Positions 33,601-41,946 of a stretch of DNA of 51,111 bases are shown piece after piece. The translations under genes and the position numbers were made by a program. How positions within the stretch are numbered: the first letter of the stretch is position 1; the number at the start of each line of letters is the position of its first letter. The DNA is from an uncultured beta proteobacterium (GTDB lineage Bacteria; Pseudomonadota; Gammaproteobacteria; Burkholderiales; Burkholderiaceae_C), in contig CAISLN010000066.1 of NCBI GenBank assembly GCA_903886275.1, positions 1 through 51,111 of the forward strand, in the 5' to 3' direction. The notes below the pieces were generated by a model. The model was given only the letters and a program-made list of their open reading frames with translations. It searched no databases and was not told the DNA's origin.

Positions 33601-34984
33601 CTAAATCAGTGCAGCCGGGTTTTGACCCATTGGACTTGAGTGATTTTGACAGCTTCCTTAAATTCGGGACTGTGGCGCCAAAAGAAAAGTCAGAGACAAA
33701 TAGCTGAAGTGTTTGCACTGAAATTTTCTTTGCAAAACCTTCTTCGAACAAAACTCTATCTAAAGTCTCTGGCAAGGTGTCAGACTTTACAAAGATAACA
33801 GTTTCTGGGTACTTACTGCTTCCTATGCCCAGCGGTTTGTTGAACAGAACCGGCAGTCCCATGCCAAGCGCGTCCGACAGTTTTGCGGGGGTTTGAAATT
33901 GGGATACGGGCGACTTCTCATCCTGCAGAAGCACTGAACAGTCTGCAATTGAAACGACCTCCGGTATTGCCTTGAAGGGCTGATCTGGCAGAAATGCGAA
34001 TTCACATCCTTTGACGTTTTGCAATTCTTTCTTGAAGGCTGCGTCAGGAAAGTCCCCCGCGATACAAAAAAGAACGTCTTGCCTCTTTAGCGACGCAATG
34101 GCCTGTGCGGTCTCAATCAGCCCTTTGTGCGCGCGTGGCGTGCCAAAGAAAAGAACTACTTTCTTGTCCTGCGGTATGCCGTATGTTTCTCTGCTTTTTC
34201 GTTTGAGTTCTAGCGAAGGTTTGTATAGCTTTTCGTCCCGGGCATGCCTGATGATTTCGCCGCCATAACGAGTCTGAAGAGCAGCATTACACACAGTGAT
34301 ACCATCAAACTGCTGGGCCAGGCCCACGGCCAAGCGGGTCCAGTCTTGCCCAGCCAGATCTTTTAAGTCTGGTAACTTGCCATGCAAACTCAGGTACTCG
34401 TCCACACTGATTGGTGTTTCGGCACCTACGAACGCAAGTTCTTCGTCGTCGATGTCCAACAGCACCTTCGCATCCCATATCAGCTTGTAGAGAATTCCGA
34501 AGAAGATATTTGGTGCACGGGGTTTAGAGAGATGGATGACATCGTAAGGATGCGCTGATACCAGTTGAATGGCTTGATCAATGAATTTAGCCTCATTCTC
34601 CACAACAAAGCTATGTTTGGCTATTTCCGTATCGCGAATTGGCCCCCATATTTCGCATCCCCACGCGGGACACATACTGCCAATAATTTCAACTTCCGCG
34701 AATGTTTCATACAAAGTGGCCAGCGTATAGACGCGACCAGCGGCATTGTGCGACAGTTCCCATCCACAAACACCGACGCTCAATTTGTCAGCGGTGTTAC
34801 GTTCGGTGCGGTATTTTTTCCTCGCACTGACCAAGTTGGTGGCGATAGTTGCACCAAGTCCAGGGGTTTCATCCAATGCCTTGAGGTAGTAGCGTATCGC
34901 GTTTGCCATCTGCCCCTGCCGCATTGCAGTGTTACCCAGCTTAAAAGAAGATTCGTTGCTCGACGCTTGTGTGACAGCAGACAT
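30638..34984 (-). CDS. four-module glycosyltransferase (GT4-GT2-GT4-GT2)
   Basis: This 1448-residue protein opens with a TPR-like helix pair (about 12-45). Modules follow in order. GT4-like at 67-430 has CGWELSHNAAGR and VVLFFGTPRAHKGLIETA. GT2 at about 495-740 has VDVVVPVYNALEDVKLCFAS, VIVVNDGSNQ and ITQNSDTIVSDGW. A second GT4-like at about 785-1140 has ILFILPGAGGGGGSHSVV, AFGRTALEAMACGCAVVVPL. A second GT2 at about 1165-1400 has VTIGIPTYNRPKELL, VLIVDDG and IVGDDNEIFP. It has no membrane helix. Several linked transferases in one chain are typical of polymerases that build a repeating glycan, such as WbdA. Base composition shifts from about half GC in the first two modules to clearly AT-rich in the last two, so the gene looks like a mosaic. 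Frame is unbroken. Confidence 0.88.
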   Translation of the reverse strand: MSAVTQASSNESSFKLGNTAMRQGQMANAIRYYLKALDETPGLGATIATNLVSARKKYRTERNTADKLSVGVCGWELSHNAAGRVYTLATLYETFAEVEIIGSMCPAWGCEIWGPIRDTEIAKHSFVVENEAKFIDQAIQLVSAHPYDVIHLSKPRAPNIFFGILYKLIWDAKVLLDIDDEELAFVGAETPISVDEYLSLHGKLPDLKDLAGQDWTRLAVGLAQQFDGITVCNAALQTRYGGEIIRHARDEKLYKPSLELKRKSRETYGIPQDKKVVLFFGTPRAHKGLIETAQAIASLKRQDVLFCIAGDFPDAAFKKELQNVKGCEFAFLPDQPFKAIPEVVSIADCSVLLQDEKSPVSQFQTPAKLSDALGMGLPVLFNKPLGIGSSKYPETVIFVKSDTLPETLDRVLFEEGFAKKISVQTLQLFVSDFSFGATVPNLRKLSKSLKSNGSKPGCTDLGKLFPLSSALLKFNGALDGSIHSKYAPATQGAPEVDVVVPVYNALEDVKLCFASLARHTDRLQVRVIVVNDGSNQETTDWLQTYCTGKPLFHLIEHEANSGYTKAVNTGLRFSTAPYVITQNSDTIVSDGWLKGLIRCMESEEKIGIVGPLSNAASWQNVPNLLDEKGAFAINELPNGLSVDEMARLVARVSVRSYPRLPFANGFCFMIHRMVIDAVGYMDEENFPIGYGEENDFCIRAADAGFGLAIADDVYVFHAKSKSFGHEQRKELSLAGTESLKRKHTLHKFLARVDEVKKTEPLDDIRKRIITGCAEKFGGCDYIDLLSIRILFILPGAGGGGGSHSVVQEVVEMRRLQVDAKIAISREHLNAFLGCYSDIPRMNLSVVPFGDDDLEIIASKYDVIVATYFTTMKLVKRVCKNNAHILPAYYVQDYEPLFCPLGSKVWQEALDSYGLLKNTLLFAKTDWIAQEVLQKHMVKVDRVFASIDHHIYRPQYHAISGFLTISAMIRPQTPRRGAERTMRLFSTLKKKYGPKLNIKIFGCKADDEKYQLLEKNFEFQNFGELKRTDVAELLSLSDLFLDLSDYQAFGRTALEAMACGCAVVVPLAGGAAEYAINGVNSIIVDTENENEIYEKVCSLVENRQVIERFKIEGVKTAARYSVHSAAVSELTLIKEHLENLRRSMPISDYPRFVNSLNKIISRKNNLDERSFVTIGIPTYNRPKELLNLINGIVNNSLIFDGCKVLIVDDGVNDEANARIKELQNIYGVDKIQYSRNKVNLGYPLNFVKLFDECDTEYMLIVGDDNEIFPLGFVAALECIKKNKPKFVSSPWFENGKIGHRGWRGNTVGELNIDEFFNSSDHAPGLIYHCPTAKKYLNEIKQGVRDGCAFTSVFPQVKLALNLLVFEKHCFYIDSALGTETSVLASGITDPQGNKWRTYRSMLLQASDLDKYISMLGSNDDIRRKISNAAQKYYIKYLLKIIDLEVRRSL

Positions 34985-34998
34985 GTTTACCCTGAGTA

Positions 34999-36894
34999 TT
35001 ATTGAAATTGGACATCGACAAGCATCACAGTCGTTTTCTGATCTTGGTGTTGCTTATCGTGATTCGGCTGTTCATTGGGCTGCACCAGCAGGGACAGAAT
35101 GTTGTCCTTCGCCCATCTACTGCGGTCAATGATGGGTTCTGCGTAGCCGACGTTCTGATCCAGCAGCACACAAGTGTGAGTGGCGCTGAAGGCATAGTTC
35201 GGGGCTAACAGAAGTGTGGCAGTCAGGCGATTGCCGCTTAAGTCGCCCCGGTAGATGACATAGGCGTTGTCTTGTGGGTCCAGAACGATATCAGGCCGGC
35301 TGATGGGTATTTGCAATGTGCCGCCACCGAGCAGTTCAAAATCTGCTGTGCGTTGAGACATGCAGGTGTGGTGCCATACCGCACCATCAAATCTCAAATG
35401 TTGGTACTGGGGGATGCCACTGGCATCGTCAGCGTAAAAAACAATGTGCGGGCGATTGAGGCTGTCCAGCGCCATGCTGCATTGGTTAATAAGATTGCTG
35501 CCGGGAGCGACAGGGTAAACCGTCTCTGTATTTACTTGGGTAATGGGTAGCTTGTAGTGGTGTCCGCGGGAAGTTAGCCAAGTTTTACCGTTGTCTAACG
35601 AACAGGCATAACCAATATTGGTATTGTTAACCACGTTTTCGTCGCTCATACCCTGTATGCGCCATACAAATGAGAGGTGCAACGAGCCATCTGTGCCAGT
35701 TACTGGGTGGTTCCAATAGGCGTTACTGGTCCAAGGTTTTTGGTCGAAGCCAGACAAAATAGCGCTGGGATGATCGGCCCAGGTTTGCGTAATCTCATCA
35801 TAGGTTTTGAGCCTTGCACTACCCTTGTTGTGAGTGCCGTCGCGGTATAACAGCGTGAGCGGATGGCTGTGGTACGGCAGAATAAAGCTAGGGTATGTCA
35901 CCCGGTCCTCATTGGCACCTGTCATGCTTAGTTCTTCAGACCATTGGTCTATGCAGTGGGGCTGTCTGGTGCGCCGGTAGCGCAGCTGCGTTGCATGGTG
36001 GTCATAGCACATGTGCAAGTGGCCCGTGCGGTCAATACCTAAGCTAATGCTGTTGTGTGCATCGCGCAAGTTGAATTGGCCGGCAATGTCATGCGTATGG
36101 AGCGCGTCGGTGGCGAGGTTGCGCTGCACAAGGCGCAGGGTCCGCTCGTCAACGTAAAAGGCGGTGTATTGCTGAGCACCACTTGTCAAAATACCATGGT
36201 GCCTAAAAATAACAGTGTTGACTGTATTAGCAGCCCAAGCTTCGCCCAGAGGATGTTGAGTCAATATATTGGCAGAGATAGGGCATCGCTCAGGTGGAGG
36301 AAATCCAAACTGCAACTCGTAACCAAGCTTTGCGATTTGACCTGGCAGCGCATGCACAGTACTTGCGGTCAAACCGAGTTGTGCCGTTTGGTAGCCCACC
36401 CTGGCTTGAATAAGCAACTTCGTGTCACTATTGGCTGCGCCTGTATTTATCGAAGCCTGGAAATGCTGAATGGAACGGCGCTCGTTGCCGCTTATTGCAG
36501 CAGCCCTAGCCAATGTATTGTGTACTCCAGCGATAAGTATCTGGCTAACACGCCTCTTACTGCAGCCCCAGTCTAGGGCCAGCTGCGTGTATTTTTTAGC
36601 TGCTGCCGAATTGCCAACCGCATGATGACCTGCTGCTGCGAACAGCGCGATTTCGGCACGGTCAGGGTGATGCAATAGAGACTCGCCGGCTATCGCAGTG
36701 AGGCTAACCCAATCGCCGAATTGCCATTGCGTCTTTGAACATTCCAGCAAATTGGCATCAAAGGTATCAATGGTGTAGATGTCCTGCGCCTGCTGCTTTG
36801 CGTTGGCGCGCTGAACAGGTTCTAAATCCGAACGAGGAGTTATTTTAAAAATCCTCATCCACCAATCTTTCAGACTATTCGAATGGCGCTCCAT
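34999..36894 (-). CDS. BNR-propeller protein with helical N-terminal region
   Basis: In this 631-residue protein, residues 1-170 are helical and TPR-like (FAAAGHHAVGNSAAAKKYTQ). From about 215 it is a beta-propeller of the BNR_4 type: ISLGIDRTGHLHMCYDHH, RYRRTRQPH, GTDGSLHLSFVWRI, YACSLDNGKTWLTSRGHHYK and ALDSLNRPHIVFYADD. This fold occurs in ulvan and related polysaccharide lyases (PL24/PL25-like) and in proteins of unknown role. The H-x-H-rich surface (CYDHH, RGHHYK) is typical of that group's active-site region. There is no signal peptide, unexpected for a secreted lyase, so a cytoplasmic glycan-editing or binding role is possible. The gene begins 2 bases after the stop of the coiled-coil gene and ends 14 bases before the four-module transferase ATG. 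Confidence 0.7.
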   Translation of the reverse strand: MERHSNSLKDWWMRIFKITPRSDLEPVQRANAKQQAQDIYTIDTFDANLLECSKTQWQFGDWVSLTAIAGESLLHHPDRAEIALFAAAGHHAVGNSAAAKKYTQLALDWGCSKRRVSQILIAGVHNTLARAAAISGNERRSIQHFQASINTGAANSDTKLLIQARVGYQTAQLGLTASTVHALPGQIAKLGYELQFGFPPPERCPISANILTQHPLGEAWAANTVNTVIFRHHGILTSGAQQYTAFYVDERTLRLVQRNLATDALHTHDIAGQFNLRDAHNSISLGIDRTGHLHMCYDHHATQLRYRRTRQPHCIDQWSEELSMTGANEDRVTYPSFILPYHSHPLTLLYRDGTHNKGSARLKTYDEITQTWADHPSAILSGFDQKPWTSNAYWNHPVTGTDGSLHLSFVWRIQGMSDENVVNNTNIGYACSLDNGKTWLTSRGHHYKLPITQVNTETVYPVAPGSNLINQCSMALDSLNRPHIVFYADDASGIPQYQHLRFDGAVWHHTCMSQRTADFELLGGGTLQIPISRPDIVLDPQDNAYVIYRGDLSGNRLTATLLLAPNYAFSATHTCVLLDQNVGYAEPIIDRSRWAKDNILSLLVQPNEQPNHDKQHQDQKTTVMLVDVQFQ

Positions 36895-36896
36895 GG

Positions 36897-39518
36897 TCAG
36901 ATTACCTGCTCACGCAAAAGCAAGTCTTTAATAAGTTCAATTTGGGACTCTGCCTTCAAAAACTCGTCCTGCAAAATTTGATGACGTTGCACAGCATCCC
37001 TGTTGGCCTGTTCTAGGACTGTGTTTCGGTTCAATAGTTTGGCGCTCACAATTTGTGCTTTTTGCAAGTCGTTTCGCTCGACTTCTAGTTTGGAAGCCTG
37101 CTGCTGGCTTTGCGTTAACTTTGCTTTTGTTTGGTCGAGCTCGGATTTGGTGACTTGGTTTGCCGCTTCCAAGTCTGTAACTCGTTTTGCAGAACTGCTC
37201 ACAGTTGCCAACGCCACAGTTTCAGCCTTCGCTTTTATATCGCGCTCTGCGACCAAGTCAGCCTTTTCTTTCGCCCATGTATTGCGGTGAGCCAATGCTT
37301 CTTCTTTGGCTTTAGCATCTGCATCACGCTTGGCTTTGGTTTCTGCGTCATTAGTGGATTGCAATGCAAGTTTTTCTTTCACCAACGCATCTCGCGCGGC
37401 GAGCCACTCGCTCTTTTCCTTGGCTAGCGCATCACGTTGGGCAACGGCCTCAAGCTTGGCTTTGGCTTCAGCGTCGCGCCTGGCTATCGCTTCTGTTTTG
37501 GCCTTGGTTTCAGCATCCCGTTGGGCCAGGGCTTCCGTCTTGGCCTTGGTTTCTGCATTGCGAGCCGCTTCGAGCGCTGTCTTATCTTTGGCCAGCGCAT
37601 CGCGTTGGGCTATCGCTTCCGACTTGGCATTGGCCTCGGCGTCGCGCTGATTCACGGCTTCATCTTTTGCTTTGGCTTCGGCGTCGCGTTGAGACAACGC
37701 CTCTGTCTTGGCTTTGACTTCCGCGCTACGAGCTGCTTCGAGCGCCGTCTTGTCTTTGGCCAACACATCGCGCGCTGCAACCCACTCAGCTTTTTCCTTG
37801 GTCAACGCATCGCATTGAGCCAGCGCGTCAACCTTGGCTTTGGCCTCAGCATTGCGCTGGAGCAGCGCCTCTGTCTTCGCCTTGGCTTCTGCGTTGCGGA
37901 CGGTTTCCAATGCTGCGTGCTCATTGAGCAGCACACCGCGTGCCGCAACCCACTCAGCTTTTTCCTTCGTCAATGCGTCGCGTTGGGCTACAGCTTCCGT
38001 CTTGGCCTTGGCTTCTGCATTGCGAGCTGCTTCGAGCGCCGTCTTGTCCTTGAGCAGCGCATCGCGCGCGGCGATCCACTCAGTCTTTTCCTTGGTCAAC
38101 GCATCGCGCTGCGCCAAGGCTTCGGTCTTGGCCTTGGCTTCTGCATTGCGAGCTGCTTCGAGCGCCGTCTTGTCCTTGAGCAGCGCATCGCGCGCGGCGA
38201 TCCACTCAGTCTTTTCCTTGGTCAACGCATCACGTTGGACCAGGGCTTCTGTCTTGGCCTTGGCTTCTGCATTACGGACCGCTTCGAGCGCGACCTTATC
38301 CTTGGCCAACGCATCGCGTGCCGCAACCAATTCAGCTTTTTCCTTCGCCAACGCATCGCGTTGGGATACAGCTTCCGCCTTGGCTTTGGCCTCGGCTGCT
38401 CGCTGACTCACTGCTTCATCTTTTGCTTTGACTTCGGCATCGCGCTGAGCCAAGGCTTCCGTCTTGGCCTTGGCTTCTGCATTGCGAGCTGCTTCGAGCG
38501 ACGTCTTGTCTTTGGCCAACGCATCGCGTGTCGCAACCCACTCAGCTTTTTCCTTCGCCAATGCATCGCGCTGGGCCAAGGCTTCCGTCTTGGCCTTGGC
38601 TTCTGCATTGCGAGCTGCTTCGAGCGCCGTCCTGTCTTTGGCCAACACATCGCGTGCCGCAACCAACTCAGCCTTCTCCTTGGTCAAGGTATCGCGTTGG
38701 AGCAGGGCCAGTGACTGGCTCTGGGCGGTCGCCTCACACAGGCCCTCTAGCCGGTTGCACTCGCCGGCAAGCTTGGCCTGCCCTGTGCGAAGTTGCTGCG
38801 CGTCGAGATGCGAGCGTTCGAGCCTTTCGCCCAACAGGGCATTCCAGTCGCGCACAAACAATGCCTCGCCAATGGCCGGGTGGGTGCCCTCGGCTACAGC
38901 CAGCAGGGTGTAGTGCTTGGCCTGCAAATGTTTTTGCACAGCACTGAGGTGGGCTGCTTCTGGCAGGGCCGCGTCCAAGGCCACACGCACCCACAGCACG
39001 CTCAGGTCTTGCAGCACCTTGTCAGCGCCTTGCAGCACAGACAAGGCTGGCAGGCAGTCCACGATCAGCCAGTTGGGTCGCAATGAATCGGCACGCGCAG
39101 CCATTAAGTCGTCGAGAGCGCGCACGGGGCGTGGCTCTTGGGACAAGGTCTTGATGTTGGGCCAAATGGCCCTTAGCTCTTGCACGGGCAACAGGCCGCT
39201 TTCAGCGGGCAGGCTAGCGCCGTGCCACGGCAGCGAACCCGTTTGAGGACCTGCGACGGCATGGACCACATGCCAGCCAGGGTTTTGTGCCAGTGCGGTT
39301 TGCTGCCATGCAGACTCCGATTCGGCGGCATCGATCATGAGCGCGTTTTGCACACCCCATTGACGCCACTGGTGCATAGGCCCGAGCCCCTGCCCCACGC
39401 CGACGTGCGCCACATCACCCGGCGGATAGAGTTGGCGCAAGAGCCCCACGGCGGCATTCATGCCTTGGCCGTCAAGCAGACAGGCGTCCCAGAAGGGTGC
39501 GAGAGTCTTTGTGGTCAT
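36897..39518 (-). CDS. FkbM-like domain on a very long heptad-repeat rod
   Basis: Residues 1-240 look like a worn FkbM-type methyltransferase. VAHVGVGQGLGPM stands for the SAM loop, MIDAAESE for the acidic residue, VRALDDLM for the conserved LDDL and NWLIVDC...VLQGADKVL for the usual IDVEGxE/L-x-GA region. The Gly loop is altered, so activity is doubtful. From about 269 to 766 the chain is an almost unbroken 7-residue repeat such as KTEALAQ-RDALTKE, K/R at position 1 and an aliphatic residue mostly at 4. A further coiled coil (about 770-873) follows. The repeat zone is encoded by 126-bp tandem units. The gene overlaps the upstream coiled-coil gene by 4 bases. A WbdD-like ruler role is possible (see findings); this is inference. 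Confidence 0.75.
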   Translation of the reverse strand: MTTKTLAPFWDACLLDGQGMNAAVGLLRQLYPPGDVAHVGVGQGLGPMHQWRQWGVQNALMIDAAESESAWQQTALAQNPGWHVVHAVAGPQTGSLPWHGASLPAESGLLPVQELRAIWPNIKTLSQEPRPVRALDDLMAARADSLRPNWLIVDCLPALSVLQGADKVLQDLSVLWVRVALDAALPEAAHLSAVQKHLQAKHYTLLAVAEGTHPAIGEALFVRDWNALLGERLERSHLDAQQLRTGQAKLAGECNRLEGLCEATAQSQSLALLQRDTLTKEKAELVAARDVLAKDRTALEAARNAEAKAKTEALAQRDALAKEKAEWVATRDALAKDKTSLEAARNAEAKAKTEALAQRDAEVKAKDEAVSQRAAEAKAKAEAVSQRDALAKEKAELVAARDALAKDKVALEAVRNAEAKAKTEALVQRDALTKEKTEWIAARDALLKDKTALEAARNAEAKAKTEALAQRDALTKEKTEWIAARDALLKDKTALEAARNAEAKAKTEAVAQRDALTKEKAEWVAARGVLLNEHAALETVRNAEAKAKTEALLQRNAEAKAKVDALAQCDALTKEKAEWVAARDVLAKDKTALEAARSAEVKAKTEALSQRDAEAKAKDEAVNQRDAEANAKSEAIAQRDALAKDKTALEAARNAETKAKTEALAQRDAETKAKTEAIARRDAEAKAKLEAVAQRDALAKEKSEWLAARDALVKEKLALQSTNDAETKAKRDADAKAKEEALAHRNTWAKEKADLVAERDIKAKAETVALATVSSSAKRVTDLEAANQVTKSELDQTKAKLTQSQQQASKLEVERNDLQKAQIVSAKLLNRNTVLEQANRDAVQRHQILQDEFLKAESQIELIKDLLLREQVI
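37220..38712 (-). repeat. 126-bp (42-codon) tandem repeat zone
   Basis: The zone encodes six-heptad units of 42 residues. The clearest copies are at about 38041-38166 and 38167-38292, offset by exactly 126 bases and nearly identical for over 100 bases. Other copies are more diverged, and some lack one or more heptads. It lies wholly inside the FkbM-rod gene and keeps its frame. Because unit length is a multiple of 3 and of 7 codons, gain or loss of units preserves both frame and heptad phase. This is not a CRISPR array: repeats are contiguous without spacers. Confidence 0.85.
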
Positions 39519-41881
39519 GCTGTGGCGTCCTCTAGAGCCGCAGCCTGTGTGACGAACCGGGCAAGCACTTTCTGGGTATTCAACACCATGGTGTGCCAGT
39601 CAGACCATGGGCGCGCAATGCGCACGCCCTGTGCCTGTAGCCTGTGGAGCACGTTGGGCAGTTGCTCGCACAGGGACAGCGCCTGCGCCTGGTCGAGCGG
39701 ACTCAATGCGTCCCACAGGTTGGTGTCCATGGCCTGGTTCTTGGTATCAAAGCGCAGCTCAAATTTAGGGCCACGGTCGTCTTCGGCTTCTTCAAACCAG
39801 TTTTCAAACTGATGGTCGCCCTGCTCTTGCAGCGGGAACTCCAGCTTGGGCAGGTGCGAAAACTTGCCGCGCCTGACGTTGGACGCACTCAGGCGAAATT
39901 CAAAGTTGGGCCACTGGCGTGGGCCATAGCTGGCATTGGTGCACTGGAACCACAGGTTCTCATAGTCGGGGTTAACCTGTTGGTGCTTGAGTTGCACGCT
40001 TTCAAAGCGCCAAGTGGGCGGCAACATTGCGAACTCTTGGCGCAGCACGGCTATGTGTTGCAACCACAGAGCACGATCAGGCAAGGTGGCAGTTAGGCCT
40101 TCGGTCAGTGCCGTGCAGGCGGTGCCGATGAGTTGGATATCCGACAAGGCCATGCTGCGCAGCAGGCTGGCCGCCTCGGAGGCGTAGGGTGCGGCAGGGT
40201 CCAGGCGCAAGGGCGCAAGGGCAGCGGCACCGGTTTCGTCGAATGCCACTGGCCAATAGGCCAAGGGGCTTGCGCCAGTCTGTGGCGGGGCAAGCAGCAG
40301 CGTGGGGAAATTGCCGGCCAGGTCCACCGTAATGTCCAGCAGGCTAACGCTGCGCCCCATGGCTTGCAGCCCGACGATATGGCTGTGCAAGCGCGTGGCC
40401 TTGGCCTTCTTTGCAGTACCTGGAATGACGTCGATGCGCTCCCACTCTGCATAGTCTGGATAGTGGCACAGCAACTTGTTCCAGCGTGTCAATAGCTGCT
40501 GCTTCTCTTGTGTGACTTGTTGGTGCTGGAGGAAGTAGCTTTCCAGCTCTTCTTGCACCTGGTGGAGTTGCTCCAACAACAGATTGCTTTCTTGCTGCAG
40601 TTCTTGCTGGGCCTTTAGCTGCTGTTGTTCGGCCTTGCCACTTTTCGCAAGCGTTTCGGTCTTGACCTTGGTCTGAGCGTCGCGGGCTGCAGTGAGCGTG
40701 GTGTTGTCCTTGGCGAGGGCGTCGCGCTGGGTAATGGCTTCGGTCTTGGCCTTGGCTTCAGCGTCGCGTGCGGCGGTCAGCGTGGTCTTGTCCTTGGAGA
40801 ATGCATCGCGCTGTGCAATAGCCTCGGCTTTGTCCTTGCCCAGCGTGTCTCGCTCTAGCTGAGCCGCCTTGAGCTGTGCGCCAAGCTCTTGGCTCTGCGA
40901 AAAGTGTTTTTCAAATTCTTCTTGCACCTGGTGGAGCTGCTCCAGCAGCAGATTGCTTTCTTGCAATGTCGATTGGCGTAGCTGCTCGCTTTGCAAGGCC
41001 GCGTGGTCAAGCTGGGCAATATGCGCTAACTTTTCCAAGGCCAGGGAATCCTGCTGCGCAAGGGTCTGCTGGCCTTGTTGCACCAGGCCTTCAAGTTCCG
41101 CATGGGTTTGCTTGAGCTGCACGTTGCTTTGCACCAGGGTCCGCCAGCTACCGCCGGCGGCTGCCAGGTCCAGCGCCTGTGGTGCTTGGATACAGTCGCC
41201 GTCACCGGCAGTCAGGGTGGCGCGCATTTCGTCTTCAAGCGCAAGCACCTGTGTGTTGGCTTGCAGCAGCGTGGTCACCCACAGGTGCACCATGGGGTCT
41301 ACTGGGCTGCGCTTGGTGTTGCTGCCTGTTGCGGCAACCAGGTTGGTGCCCAGGGCTTCATTGATGCTGGCAATCCATTTGGCGGATTGGCGCCCTGCCG
41401 AATGGGCGTGGGTCAGTACGCAACGCGCGCGGTTGCGTTGGTAGAAGCGCAAAAACTCGATCTGGTAGGCGCACCAGTTGCTGAGCAAGGCCTGCCCGTC
41501 AAACTCCAGATTTTCAGCGTTTGCCACTGCACTTGCCAGCACATCGTAGGCGGGTGTGTGCAGCAGCACGAAGCAGGTGTTGGGATCAAAGTCGCGCCAA
41601 AAATCAAGCAGCCAGCTGCTGCGGCTATCGGCCCAGCCCCACTCGGGCAGATCCCAGTTGGCCAAAAATATTTCGCCAGCGGCCAGTTCCCAAGCCTTGC
41701 CTGGATGCAAGACCTGGGGCACGCCCGGTTGACCCACAAACAGTCGGTCGTGCCACGTGTCAATGGTTGCGACGCTGCCGGCACTGGCTGCCTTCAGCTT
41801 CGCAAGGCCCGCTGACTCCAACGTTCCTTGAACGGATCGCAAATCACACCAAGGGGTGCCACAGGTAATAAGTGTTTTCAT
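39515..41881 (-). CDS. sulfotransferase-like domain, coiled coil and unknown C-terminal domain
   Basis: The 788-residue protein begins with a sulfotransferase-like fold (MKTLITCGTPWCDL, IFLANWDLPEWGWADS, FVLLHTPAYDVLASAV, FYQRNRARCVLTHAHSA). The PAPS-binding P-loop is not evident, so activity is uncertain. Residues about 255-480 are coiled coil, including the same RDALAKDxTTL heptads as the neighbouring rod protein and two copies of QESNLLLEQLHQVQEE. The C-terminal 300 residues have motifs such as WRFESVQLKHQQVNPDYENL, FEFRLSASNVRRGKF and FELRFDTKNQAMDTNLWDAL, a beta-rich domain recurring in glycan-cluster coiled-coil proteins. It overlaps the FkbM-rod gene by 4 bases. The pair probably works together, perhaps as a hetero-coil that organises glycan synthesis; this is inference. 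Confidence 0.7.
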   Translation of the reverse strand: MKTLITCGTPWCDLRSVQGTLESAGLAKLKAASAGSVATIDTWHDRLFVGQPGVPQVLHPGKAWELAAGEIFLANWDLPEWGWADSRSSWLLDFWRDFDPNTCFVLLHTPAYDVLASAVANAENLEFDGQALLSNWCAYQIEFLRFYQRNRARCVLTHAHSAGRQSAKWIASINEALGTNLVAATGSNTKRSPVDPMVHLWVTTLLQANTQVLALEDEMRATLTAGDGDCIQAPQALDLAAAGGSWRTLVQSNVQLKQTHAELEGLVQQGQQTLAQQDSLALEKLAHIAQLDHAALQSEQLRQSTLQESNLLLEQLHQVQEEFEKHFSQSQELGAQLKAAQLERDTLGKDKAEAIAQRDAFSKDKTTLTAARDAEAKAKTEAITQRDALAKDNTTLTAARDAQTKVKTETLAKSGKAEQQQLKAQQELQQESNLLLEQLHQVQEELESYFLQHQQVTQEKQQLLTRWNKLLCHYPDYAEWERIDVIPGTAKKAKATRLHSHIVGLQAMGRSVSLLDITVDLAGNFPTLLLAPPQTGASPLAYWPVAFDETGAAALAPLRLDPAAPYASEAASLLRSMALSDIQLIGTACTALTEGLTATLPDRALWLQHIAVLRQEFAMLPPTWRFESVQLKHQQVNPDYENLWFQCTNASYGPRQWPNFEFRLSASNVRRGKFSHLPKLEFPLQEQGDHQFENWFEEAEDDRGPKFELRFDTKNQAMDTNLWDALSPLDQAQALSLCEQLPNVLHRLQAQGVRIARPWSDWHTMVLNTQKVLARFVTQAAALEDATA

Positions 41882-41946
41882 GACAGGCTATGCAATGCGG
41901 GAAAGAGTGAACAGGGGCTGGATTTGTGAGAAGTCGGTGTGCAGCT

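Noticed and set aside
37220..38712. Possible CRISPR array
   Set aside because: Units are contiguous 126-bp coding repeats without unique spacers and lie within one open frame; no cas genes.
37437..38714. Plus-strand frame of 425 codons with repetitive LGFGFCIA segments
   Set aside because: Mirror of the 126-bp coding repeats on the other strand; repeats keep the antisense frame open. No start signal.
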